Origin: an uncultured Collinsella sp.
GTDB taxonomy: Bacteria > Actinomycetota > Coriobacteriia > Coriobacteriales > Coriobacteriaceae
Reading direction: 5' to 3'
NCBI GenBank assembly: GCA_902470095.1
Contig: CABRFG010000011.1
Coordinates: 1-38,406, forward strand
DNA length: 38,406 nucleotides
Positions within the stretch are counted from its first letter, which is position 1; each line of letters starts with the position of its first letter. Below are positions 24,172-31,508 of this stretch, piece by piece. Under the pieces are notes generated by a model. It did no database searches. It saw only the letters and a list, made by a program, of their open reading frames with translations, and was not told the DNA's origin. A program made the translations under genes and the position numbers.

Positions 24172-24507
24172 ATGTGTGATTGCATCTTCTGCAAAATTGC
24201 TAACCACGATATCCCCTCGACCGTCGTCTACGAGGACGACCAGGTCATCGCGTTCGACGACCTCAACCCCCAGGCGCCGGTTCACACGCTCGTGATCCCC
24301 AAGAAGCACTACAGCGACATCGCCGACAACGTGCCTGCCGAGACCATGGGCGCCATGGCTCACGCCATCCAGGAGGTCGCCAAGGCAAAGGGTCTGGAGG
24401 ACGGTTTCCGCGTCATCTCCAACAAGGGTGTCAACGCCGGCCAGACCGTCATGCACTTCCACATGCACGTCCTCGGCGGCAAAAACCTGGGCGAGAACCT
24501 CATCTGA
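24172..24507 (+). CDS. HIT family nucleotide hydrolase (HinT-like)
   Basis: A 111-residue HIT protein with the start at 24172, preceded by GAAAGGAA. The N-terminal CDCIFCKI is the common structural/zinc CxxC segment. The active-site HIT motif HFHMHVLGG lies at about 98-106. These enzymes hydrolyse AMP-lysine and other phosphoramidates and adenylates. The gene follows xseB by 46 bases and is probably in the same transcript. Confidence 0.94.
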   Translation: MCDCIFCKIANHDIPSTVVYEDDQVIAFDDLNPQAPVHTLVIPKKHYSDIADNVPAETMGAMAHAIQEVAKAKGLEDGFRVISNKGVNAGQTVMHFHMHVLGGKNLGENLI

Positions 24508-24515
24508 GGACGCTT

Positions 24516-24604
24516 CTTCCGTGCAATGAAACGGAAGCTCAGGCACCGATAACTTATATATCAACGCAATAAACCCGAGTGCGAGGGCGTTTGGGTTTAT
24601 TATT
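24516..24604 (+). terminator. Two hairpins between the HIT gene and ackA
   Basis: CTTCCGT/ACGGAAG (24516-24522 and 24531-24537) lies close to the HIT stop. AATAAACCC/GGGTTTATT (24568-24576 and 24593-24601), extended inward by weaker pairs, is followed by ATTG. The second is the better terminator candidate. It also lies in the ackA leader, so it could be an attenuator. Confidence 0.55.
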
Positions 24605-24654
24605 GAAGCGTATGTAACCTGGCGGCGCCACACCGCCTGTTAGTAGGGAGACAC

Positions 24655-25833
24655 ATGAACGTTCTGGTCGTCAACGCAGGATCTTCGACCCTTAAGTATC
24701 AGGTCATCGATACCAAGTCCCACAAGGTGTCCGCAAAGGGCTCCTGCGAGCGCGTCTGCTTTACCGGCGGTACCTTCACCCATGCTGCCAACGGCTCCAA
24801 GAAGGTGACCGAGAACATCGAGTTCCCCGACCACAAGGTCGCCATCGAGGCTGTCCTGAAGGACCTCGAGGCCAACGGCGTCAAGATCGAGGGCATCGGT
24901 CACCGCATCGTTCAGGGCGGTTGGTACTTTGGCGATTCCTCCCTCGTCGACGAGGACGTTCTCGCCAAGATTCGCGAGGTCGCCCCGCTAGCGCCGCTGC
25001 ACAACAACCCCGAGGCCAACGTTATCGAGTACTGCCTGGAGCAGTATCCCGACCTGCCCAACGTTACGGTCTACGACACCGCTTTCCACTTCAACATGCC
25101 CGAGGTCGCCAAGACTTACGCCCTTCCCAAGGATGTTTGCGACAAGCTGCACATCCGTAAGTACGGCGCCCACGGCACCAGCTACCGCTACATCTCCAAG
25201 AAGGTCGCCGAGATGACCAACGGCGAGGCCCGCAAGGTCGTCGTGTGCCACATCGGCTCCGGTGCCTCCCTGTGCGCCATCGAGGACGGCAAGTGCATGG
25301 ACACCACCATGGGCCTCACCCCGCTCGACGGCGTCATGATGGGCACCCGCTGCGGCTCCATCGACCCGGCTACCGTGTGCTACCTGCAGCGCGAGGGCGG
25401 CTACACCTTCGACGAGGTCGACGAGATGATGAACAAGAAGTCCGGCCTTTTGGCTGTGACCGGCGGCAAGACCAACGACTGCCGCAATGTCGAGGAGCTC
25501 GCCGCTGCTGGTGACCCTGAGGCTCAGCTCGCCTTCGATATGTTCGTCTACAAGATTGCCGCCAAGGCTGCCGAGATGGCCACTTCCATGTGCGGCATGG
25601 ACACGCTGGTCTTCACCGCCGGCATCGGTGAGCACGCTCCGGCCGTTCGCGCCGGCGTTGCCGACCGTCTGGCCTTTATGGGCGTCAAGATGGACCATGC
25701 CCGTAACGCCCTGCGTGGCGACGGCGCTTGGTGCCTGTCTGCCAAGGATTCCAAGGTCAAGATCTTCGTCATTCCCACGGACGAGGAGTTCATGATCGCT
25801 TCTGACGTCGAGCGCATCGTCAACGGCAAGTAA
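24655..25833 (+). CDS. Acetate kinase paralogue 1 with altered active-site residues
   Basis: A 392-residue acetate kinase-family protein that would interconvert acetyl phosphate + ADP and acetate + ATP. Family motifs are present: NAGSSTLKYQ (7-16), GHRIVQGG, AHGTS, GLTPLDGVMMGTR, FTAGIGE and PTDEE. Three usual active-site positions differ from copy 2 and the family: Thr12 in place of Ser, Tyr177 in place of the second His of HGTSHRY, and Ser202 in place of Asn in the LGNGAS motif. It may therefore have other kinetics, another acyl substrate or another phosphoryl donor. It has its own terminator and lies just upstream of the second copy. The ribosome binding site is GGGAG. Confidence 0.9.
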   Translation: MNVLVVNAGSSTLKYQVIDTKSHKVSAKGSCERVCFTGGTFTHAANGSKKVTENIEFPDHKVAIEAVLKDLEANGVKIEGIGHRIVQGGWYFGDSSLVDEDVLAKIREVAPLAPLHNNPEANVIEYCLEQYPDLPNVTVYDTAFHFNMPEVAKTYALPKDVCDKLHIRKYGAHGTSYRYISKKVAEMTNGEARKVVVCHIGSGASLCAIEDGKCMDTTMGLTPLDGVMMGTRCGSIDPATVCYLQREGGYTFDEVDEMMNKKSGLLAVTGGKTNDCRNVEELAAAGDPEAQLAFDMFVYKIAAKAAEMATSMCGMDTLVFTAGIGEHAPAVRAGVADRLAFMGVKMDHARNALRGDGAWCLSAKDSKVKIFVIPTDEEFMIASDVERIVNGK

Positions 25834-25844
25834 TTGCAAGAGGG

Positions 25845-25882
25845 GAGGGGCTGGACGACCGAGCGCCGTTCGGCCCCTCTTT
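25845..25882 (+). terminator. Terminator after acetate kinase 1
   Basis: GAGGGGCTGGACG (25845-25857) pairs with CGTTCGGCCCCTC (25867-25879), and TTTT follows. It separates the two acetate kinase transcription units. Confidence 0.88.
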
Positions 25883-25903
25883 TGTGCTCGTTGGGCGATA
25901 TGC

Positions 25904-25932
25904 TTGATAGCTATTTATCAAGTTGTGATAAC
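25904..25932 (+). promoter_or_regulatory. Candidate promoter with operator for acetate kinase 2
   Basis: TTGATA (25904-25909) and GATAAC (25927-25932) are 17 bases apart. The dyad TTATCA/TGATAA (25915-25920 and 25926-25931) overlaps the -10 region and could be a repressor site. The start codon is at 25998. Confidence 0.4.
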
Positions 25933-25997
25933 TTCTTATTAAAATGCGGCCGCCTTAAGGGGTCTGCGTCGACCGTATTGCACTGCAAAGGAGTCTC

Positions 25998-27176
25998 ATG
26001 AACGTACTTGTTGTCAACGCCGGCAGCTCAAGCCTTAAATATCAGCTTTTGGATACCGTTACCCGCGAGGTTTTCGCCAAGGGCAACTGCGAACGTATCG
26101 GTTCGGACATGGGCATCTTTGGCCACTCCGAGAACGGTGGCGCCAAGCAGACCGAGGAGGTCCCTTTCCCCGATCATCGCTCTGCTATCGCTCGTGTGCT
26201 CGAGGAGCTCGAGAAGACCGACTTTACGATTGATGGCATTGGGCATCGCATCGTTCAGGGCGGCTGGCACTTCGATGATTCCGCGGTCGTCGACGACGAG
26301 GTCATGGCTAAGATCCTTGAGGTGGCCCCGCTCGCTCCGCTGCACAATTACGGCGAGGCTGCAGCAATCGAGTATTGCCGCGAGAAGTATCCGGAGCTGC
26401 CCAACGTCGCCGTCTTTGATACCTCGTTCCACATGACCATGCCCGAGGTCGCCTACACCTACGCGCTGCCCAAGGACGTTTGCGACAAGTACCACGTGCG
26501 CAAGTACGGCGCCCACGGCACGAGCCACCGCTATGAGTGGATGATGGCCAAGGAGATCCTGGGTTCGCGCTGCCACCGCCTGCTTTCGTGCCATCTGGGC
26601 AACGGTGCTTCGCTCGCTGCTATCGAGGACGGCGTGTGCCGCGACACCACGATGGGTCTCACGCCGCTCGATGGCCTGATGATGGGCACCCGTTGTGGTT
26701 CCATCGACCCGGCCACCGTGTGCTACCTGCAGCGCGAGGGCGGCTACAGCTACCAGGAAGTCGATGACATGATGAACAAGCAGTCTGGTCTGCTTGCCAT
26801 CTCGGGCATCTCCAACGACGCCCGCGACATCCGCACACGCGCCTCCGAGGGCGACGAGCGCTGCCTGCTCGCCTTCGATATGTTCGCCTATAAGGCCATG
26901 CAGCAGGCCGGTTCCATGATCGCTTCCATGGCGGGCGTGGACACCATTACCTTTACCGCCGGCATCGGCGAGAACGACTGGTCGATCCGCAAGGCCTTCT
27001 GCGACTGCTTTGAGTGGCTGGGCGTACGCATCGACAACAACAAGAACCGCGAGGCCGTGGGCAACGGCCCGCAGGTCATCAGTGCCGCCGGTTCCGCCGT
27101 CACGGTCATGGTCATCCCCACCGACGAGGAATACATGATCGCCCACGACGTCGAGCGTCTGACCAAGAACAACTAA
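25998..27176 (+). CDS. ackA: Acetate kinase paralogue 2 (canonical residues)
   Basis: A 392-residue acetate kinase that aligns without gaps to the first copy over the N-terminal 200 residues. The expected residues are present: NAGSSSLKYQ (7-16), HGTSHRY with His177, LGNGAS with Asn202, MMGTR, FTAGIGEN and PTDEE. An AAAGGAG site precedes the ATG. It should make ATP and acetate from acetyl phosphate together with the convergent pta. Both copies share the unusual GHRIVQGGW and TRCGSIDP segments, which suggests duplication within the lineage. It has its own promoter region and terminator. Confidence 0.95.
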   Translation: MNVLVVNAGSSSLKYQLLDTVTREVFAKGNCERIGSDMGIFGHSENGGAKQTEEVPFPDHRSAIARVLEELEKTDFTIDGIGHRIVQGGWHFDDSAVVDDEVMAKILEVAPLAPLHNYGEAAAIEYCREKYPELPNVAVFDTSFHMTMPEVAYTYALPKDVCDKYHVRKYGAHGTSHRYEWMMAKEILGSRCHRLLSCHLGNGASLAAIEDGVCRDTTMGLTPLDGLMMGTRCGSIDPATVCYLQREGGYSYQEVDDMMNKQSGLLAISGISNDARDIRTRASEGDERCLLAFDMFAYKAMQQAGSMIASMAGVDTITFTAGIGENDWSIRKAFCDCFEWLGVRIDNNKNREAVGNGPQVISAAGSAVTVMVIPTDEEYMIAHDVERLTKNN

Positions 27177-27198
27177 CGCGCGCATTTGCAAGTAAACG

Positions 27199-27235
27199 AA
27201 AGGCCTCCAGAGCAACAGCTCCGGGGGCCTTTTTG
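27199..27235 (+). terminator. Terminator after acetate kinase 2
   Basis: AAAGGCC-type arms (27199-27213 and 27218-27231, with one mismatch and T-G pairs) are followed by TTTTT. Confidence 0.88.
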
Positions 27236-27250
27236 CTAGCAGGTGGACGG

Positions 27251-27436
27251 CGGAAACCCCATCCCATTTCGAGCGCAAATACTGGGACACGCTTTCCGGT
27301 TGAGGCACGTTGCGGAAAGTGCGACCCACAATAAAGCAAAATTCCGTCCCAAAGTTTCCCAAACAGGCCCCAAGCGGAAGCCACATCCCACAATCCGCCT
27401 CCAAACTGGGATGTAGTTTCCGGCACAACAACCGCC
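27251..27436. repeat. Three degenerate 62-bp tandem repeats, palindromic
   Basis: Units start at 27251, 27313 and 27375 with CGGAAA, CGGAAA and CGGAAG, exactly 62 bases apart. Each ends its conserved part with TTTCC. In units 1 and 3 the halves are inverted repeats (CGGAA...ATCCCA and TGGGA...TTCCG) around a 16-base loop. Unit 2 has lost the right inner arm. No coding frame fits. The remaining 27437-27584 shows nothing I can name. Confidence 0.65.
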
Positions 27437-27584
27437 GAAGCCCACCGGCCTTTCAATCTCCAAAGTGATCATCATCAGCAACGCCTGCGCTCCCAGCAAC
27501 GGCACCCATCCATTCAGATTTTCAGCTCCAGCTCGTAGCCAAGCCGCCGTCCACCCCGGATTCCCTGATTGCTATGTGGCGGCA

Positions 27585-27711
27585 GGGACCCTACAGGGTA
27601 AAGCTCTGAAAATATTCCGCAGGACGCATGAAACCCCCGCCGCACGAAGTGCGCAGCGGGGGTTTCATGCATGTCCGAGGACGTTTTCAGAGCTTTACCC
27701 TGTAGGGTCCC
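27585..27711. repeat. 127-bp nested palindrome between ackA and pta
   Basis: The outer arms are perfect over 28 bases (27585-27612 and 27684-27711). The inner arms are perfect over 15 bases (27626-27640 and 27656-27670), and a CGCAC/GTGCG hairpin (27641-27653) forms the tip. It lies 15 bases beyond the pta stop, in a convergent gap. No flanking target duplication or T-run is evident. It could act as a terminator in both directions or be a mobile MITE-like element. Confidence 0.8.
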
Positions 27712-27726
27712 GAGGGGATATGTTCG

Positions 27727-28707
27727 CTACTCAGCCATCTGAGCCTGGACGGCGGTGATGGCTACGACACCCACGATGTCGTCGGCAGAGCAGCCGCGCG
27801 AAAGGTCGTTAACCGGCTTGGCGATGCCCTGCAGGATGGGGCCGTAAGCGTCGGCGCCAGCGAAGCGCTGGACCAGCTTGTAGCCGATGTTGCCGGCCTC
27901 GAGGTCGGGGAACACGAGCACGTTGGCCTTACCGGCGACGGAGGAGCCGGGAGCCTTGAGCTGGGCGACGGTGGGGACGATGGCGGCGTCGAGCTGCAGG
28001 TCGCCGTCGATGGCGAGCTCGGGAGCCTTCTCCTTGCAGAACTTCACGGCCTCTTGGACCTTCTTGGCGACCTCGCCGCCAGCGGAGCCCATGGTGGAGT
28101 AGGAGAGCATGGCCACGTGCGGCTCAACGTTGCCCATGAAGGTGGACCAGGAGTGAGCGGAGGCGATGGCGATCTCGGAGAGCTCGTCGGAGGACGGGTT
28201 GATGTTGAGGCCGCAGTCGGCGAAGATCAGCGTGCCGTCGGTGCCGAACTGCGGGGTGTCGGTGCACATCACGAAGAAGGCCGAGACCAGCTTGGTGCCC
28301 GGGGCGGTCTTGAGGATCTGAAGCGCGGGACGCAGGGTGTCGGCGGTGGAGTGGCAGGCACCGGAGACCAGGCCGTCGGCATCGCCCATCTTGACCATCA
28401 TGGTGCCAAAGTAGGTGGCGTCCATCACCTGGGCGCGAGCCTGCTCGATGGTAACGCCCTTCTTGGCGCGGAGCTCGGCAAACTTCTGCGCGTACTCCTC
28501 GTGCTTCTCGGCATTGCGCGGGTCGATGACGGTAGCGCCGGGAACGTTGATCTCATCGGGGTTGCCCAGGATGACGATCTTTGCCAGGCCCTCCTCGATG
28601 ATTTTGGTGGCCGCGACGATAGTGCGCGGATCCTCGCCCTCGGGCAGGACGATCGTCTTAAGGTCGGCCTTGGCGGCAGACTTCATACGGTTTAGGAAAT
28701 CGCTCAT
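27727..28707 (-). CDS. pta: Phosphate acetyltransferase
   Basis: A 326-residue enzyme of the short Pta type. It converts acetyl-CoA and phosphate to acetyl phosphate, the substrate of the neighbouring acetate kinases. Seen motifs: TIVLPEGEDPRT (about 18-29), GLVSGACHSTADTLRPALQI (about 110-129), FADCGLNINPS, and PVNDLSRGCSADDIVG near the C-terminus. AAGGAG lies 4 bases before the ATG. It is transcribed toward the acetate kinases, so it is regulated separately. Confidence 0.96.
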   Translation of the reverse strand: MSDFLNRMKSAAKADLKTIVLPEGEDPRTIVAATKIIEEGLAKIVILGNPDEINVPGATVIDPRNAEKHEEYAQKFAELRAKKGVTIEQARAQVMDATYFGTMMVKMGDADGLVSGACHSTADTLRPALQILKTAPGTKLVSAFFVMCTDTPQFGTDGTLIFADCGLNINPSSDELSEIAIASAHSWSTFMGNVEPHVAMLSYSTMGSAGGEVAKKVQEAVKFCKEKAPELAIDGDLQLDAAIVPTVAQLKAPGSSVAGKANVLVFPDLEAGNIGYKLVQRFAGADAYGPILQGIAKPVNDLSRGCSADDIVGVVAITAVQAQMAE

Positions 28708-28760
28708 GTTACTCCTTACAAGCGTTTCGCTAAGCTCCAGGCGCCCGGCTGTTCACGAAT

Positions 28761-28781
28761 AAACCCGCTGCTAGCGGGTTT
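28761..28781. promoter_or_regulatory. Hairpin in the pta-glf divergent region
   Basis: Arms AAACCCGCT and AGCGGGTTT (28761-28769 and 28773-28781) lie 54 bases upstream of pta. On the minus strand the 3' arm ends GGGTTTATTC, so it could be a short attenuator in the pta leader. It could also be an operator. Confidence 0.4.
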
Positions 28782-28854
28782 ACCTTACGTTAATGTTCGC
28801 CGCGGTGCTTGAGCTTTCCTTGTGTGGCAAGCTCATTATAGGACGCATTAGCGC

Positions 28855-28860
28855 TATAAT
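28855..28860 (+). promoter_or_regulatory. -10 box for glf
   Basis: A consensus TATAAT lies 79 bases before the glf start codon. The -35 region at normal distance (CTCATT) is poor. Confidence 0.5.
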
Positions 28861-28938
28861 CGCTCTGATAAATATGTCTCGAAGAATGTTCGAGAAAAGC
28901 CCAGCTAACGAGCCCGTGGCTTTTGACAAGGAGTATCG

Positions 28939-30141
28939 ATGCAGATTACCTCAGGCCTGCCTGAAGGCTTTAACGCCGGCGCGTACGACATGATTGTCGT
29001 CGGTGCTGGATATGCCGGTGCCGTTTGCGCCCGCCGTCTTGCCGAGACCATCGGCTATCGTGTTGCCGTTTTGGAGCGCCGTAGCCACATTGCGGGCAAT
29101 GCCTATGACTGCACTGACGAGGCCGGAATCCTGATTCACGAGTACGGTCCGCATATCTATCACACCTTTAACGAGCGCGTGCACAATTTCCTGTCGCGCT
29201 TTACCAAGTGGACGGATTATCAGCACAAGGTGCTCGCCAACATCAACGGTACCCTTATGCCCGTGCCCTTCAACCATGCGAGTCTCAAGCTCGCCTTTGG
29301 TGACGAGCGCGGCGAGGAGCTGTATCAGAAGCTCGTGGAGACCTTTGGCAAGGATGTCAAGGTGCCCATTATGGAGCTGCGTAAGAAGAACGACCCGGAT
29401 CTTGCCGAGGTCGCCGATTACGTCTACGAGAACGTCTTTTTACATTACACCATGAAGCAGTGGGGCCGGACGCCCGATCAGATCGACCCCTCGATCACCG
29501 GCCGCGTTCCCGTCTTTGTGGGCGATGATGACCGCTACTTCCCGCAAGCTCCCTTCCAGGGCATGCCGCAGGAGGGCTACACGGCGCTCTTTGAGCACAT
29601 GCTCGACCACGACCTGATCGACGTGTTCTGCGACGTGGACGCCCGCGATCTCTTTGAGATCGACGAGACCACCGTCAAGATCGACGGCAAGGTCTATGGT
29701 GGCGAGATCGTCTACACCGGTCCACTCGACGAGCTGTTCAACCTCGACTTGGGTGCGTTGCCGTACCGCACGCTCGATATGAAGTTCGAGACGCTCGATA
29801 TGGACCAGTTCCAGCCCGTGGGCACTGTCAACTACACCACGAGCGAGGATTACACGCGCATCACCGAGTTCAAGAACATGACCGGTCAGGTCCTGCCCGG
29901 CAAGACCACCATCATGAAGGAGTACTCCAAGGCCTATACGCCCGGCTCGGGCGAGACGCCGTACTACGCCATTCTTGAGCCCGAGAACCGTGAGCTCTAT
30001 GAGCGCTATCTTGAGCGCGTCCAGAACCTGACGAACTTCCACCCGGTGGGTCGTCTGGCCGAGTATCGTTACTACGATATGGACGCCGTGACCAATTCCG
30101 CCCTCGATCTTTCGGATGAGATTATCGCCTGCCATGCATAA
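28939..30141 (+). CDS. glf: UDP-galactopyranose mutase
   Basis: A 400-residue flavoenzyme that converts UDP-galactopyranose to UDP-galactofuranose for surface glycans. The FAD-binding motif VGAGYAGAVCARRLAE lies at about 22-37. GGNAYD-like AGNAYD, EYGPHIYHT, the FNHASL segment and YTMKQWGRTPDQIDPSITGRVP match the family, as do the GTVNYT and GRLAEYRYYDMD C-terminal motifs. AAGGAG lies before the start. Its stop overlaps the following glycosyltransferase start by 8 bases, so the two are coupled and the galactofuranose probably goes into a glycan built by that enzyme. Confidence 0.95.
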   Translation: MQITSGLPEGFNAGAYDMIVVGAGYAGAVCARRLAETIGYRVAVLERRSHIAGNAYDCTDEAGILIHEYGPHIYHTFNERVHNFLSRFTKWTDYQHKVLANINGTLMPVPFNHASLKLAFGDERGEELYQKLVETFGKDVKVPIMELRKKNDPDLAEVADYVYENVFLHYTMKQWGRTPDQIDPSITGRVPVFVGDDDRYFPQAPFQGMPQEGYTALFEHMLDHDLIDVFCDVDARDLFEIDETTVKIDGKVYGGEIVYTGPLDELFNLDLGALPYRTLDMKFETLDMDQFQPVGTVNYTTSEDYTRITEFKNMTGQVLPGKTTIMKEYSKAYTPGSGETPYYAILEPENRELYERYLERVQNLTNFHPVGRLAEYRYYDMDAVTNSALDLSDEIIACHA

Positions 30142-31165
30142 AGTCATAACATTCGGTATTCCCTCGTATAACGCCGCCAAGGACATGGACCATTGCATCA
30201 CCTCCATCTTGGAGGGGAGCAATTACGCTACCGATATCGAGATTATCGTGGTGGACGACGGCTCCAAGGACGAGACGGCCGATAAGGCCGATGAGTGGGA
30301 GGCACGTTATCCTGGAATCATCCGCGCGGTGCACCAGGAGAATGGCGGTCACGGTATTGCCGTCCTTTCGGGTCTGCGCGAGGCGCAGGGCACCTACTAC
30401 AAGGTTGTCGACTCGGACGACTGGCTTGACGGCGCTGCCCTTTCGACCATGCTGTCGATTCTGCGTGGCTTTGAGGAGCGCGACCAGCGCGTTGACCTGT
30501 TTATCTCGAACTACGTGTACGAGAAGGTTTACGAGGGCACGCATACCGCTATTGGCTACAAATTTGCCCTGCCGCGCAAAAAGATCTTTTCCTGGGATCA
30601 GATCGGTCATTTCCGCCTGGACCAGAACCTACTCATGCACAGCCTGTGCTATCGCACGGATGTGCTGCGCGAGTCCAACCTTCCCATGCCGCCGCACACG
30701 TTCTATGTGGACAACATCTACGCCTACGTGCCGCTGCCGCGTTGCAAGACCATGTACTACGCCGACATCGACCTCTACCGCTACTTTATCGGTCGCGAGG
30801 GCCAGAGCGTCAACGAGGCAACGATGGTCAAGCGTCTGGACCAGCAGTTCCGTGTTACGCGTATCATGATGGAGTCGTACCACTTGTACAGCGATGTTGG
30901 GTCGTCGCGCCTGCGTTCGTACATGATGGGCTACTTCACCATGATGATGGCGATCTGCTCGGTGCTTACCAAGCTTTCCGAGGAAGATTGCGCCGACGAG
31001 CGCCTAAAGACGCTGTGGAATGATTTGAAGGCCTATGACGAGCGCATGTATCGTCGTGCCCGCTACGGCGTGGTCGGGTTCTTCACCAATCTGCGCGGTC
31101 GTGCCGGTGACAAAACCACACTCGGCCTATACCGTCTTGCCTCAAAGATCTTCAAATTCAACTAG
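30134..31165 (+). CDS. GT2-family glycosyltransferase
   Basis: A 343-residue GT-A fold glycosyltransferase with the start at 30134 (ATGCATAAAG overlapping the glf stop). The N-terminal motifs are FGIPSYNAAKDM, EIIVVDDGSKDET (about 36-48) and KVVDSDDWLDG (about 91-101, metal/nucleotide DxD). No clear membrane helix is seen. Coupling to glf suggests it uses UDP-galactofuranose or acts in the same polysaccharide, but the donor and acceptor cannot be read from sequence. Its last codons are mirrored by an inverted copy at 31305-31321. Confidence 0.9.
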   Translation: MHKVITFGIPSYNAAKDMDHCITSILEGSNYATDIEIIVVDDGSKDETADKADEWEARYPGIIRAVHQENGGHGIAVLSGLREAQGTYYKVVDSDDWLDGAALSTMLSILRGFEERDQRVDLFISNYVYEKVYEGTHTAIGYKFALPRKKIFSWDQIGHFRLDQNLLMHSLCYRTDVLRESNLPMPPHTFYVDNIYAYVPLPRCKTMYYADIDLYRYFIGREGQSVNEATMVKRLDQQFRVTRIMMESYHLYSDVGSSRLRSYMMGYFTMMMAICSVLTKLSEEDCADERLKTLWNDLKAYDERMYRRARYGVVGFFTNLRGRAGDKTTLGLYRLASKIFKFN

Positions 31166-31321
31166 CTGCTGAGTAATCGCTGCTGATAGGTTGACTGGGC
31201 CCCTTGGCCTTTAGTTTGCTACTGCGAACAGTCCTGCTCGCGCGGAACTTGTATCAAACTAAAGGCCAAGGGGCCTCTGCTATAAGAATCGATTGTCAGG
31301 TTATTTGAATTTGAAGATCTT
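31145..31321. repeat. Inverted repeat of the GT2 gene end with an internal 78-bp palindrome
   Basis: Bases 31145-31161, the last coding bases of the GT2 gene, recur perfectly inverted at 31305-31321. On the minus strand the copy reads ...VYRASKIFKFK and a stop, close to the GT2 ending YRLASKIFKFN. Between them lies a palindrome with perfect 21-bp arms (31198-31218 and 31255-31275) around 36 bases. It may be a remnant of a second, inverted GT2 gene, or a hairpin formed by inversion. Confidence 0.6.
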
Positions 31322-31368
31322 CGAAGCGCGGTACACAGGGGCCTGGGCTGAAAAGAATTAGGTTGGAA

Positions 31369-31497
31369 GTCGGTCGGAGGCGGGCGGGCATTACGTTTGT
31401 CGCGAGTTCCGCATGCAAAGAAGGCCACTTAATGTGGCCTTCGTCTTGCATAGGACTGTAGAGCAGCAAACGTAACGCCCGCCCGTCTCCGACCGAC
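31369..31497. repeat. 129-bp nested palindrome before the P1 peptidase stop
   Basis: Outer arms of 31 bases (31369-31399 and 31467-31497) match with 2 mismatches. Inner arms ATGCAA/TTGCAT (31413-31418, 31446-31451) and GAAGGCCAC/GTGGCCTTC (31420-31428, 31434-31442) form the tip. It lies 11 bases beyond the P1 peptidase stop in a convergent gap, like the 127-bp element at 27585. Confidence 0.75.
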
Positions 31498-31508
31498 GGT
31501 CGAGTGGA

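Noticed and set aside
26028..27431. 467-codon open frame antisense to acetate kinase 2
   Set aside because: The plus-strand protein is a clear acetate kinase; the antisense frame has no motif or start signal.
27251..27436. CRISPR array
   Set aside because: Only three degenerate units, the 62-bp unit is palindromic throughout, spacers are not distinct from repeats and no cas genes are near.
27585..27711. Miniature transposon with target duplication
   Set aside because: The palindrome would suit a MITE, but the bases just outside the two arms do not form a duplication and no transposase is near, so it is reported only as a palindrome.
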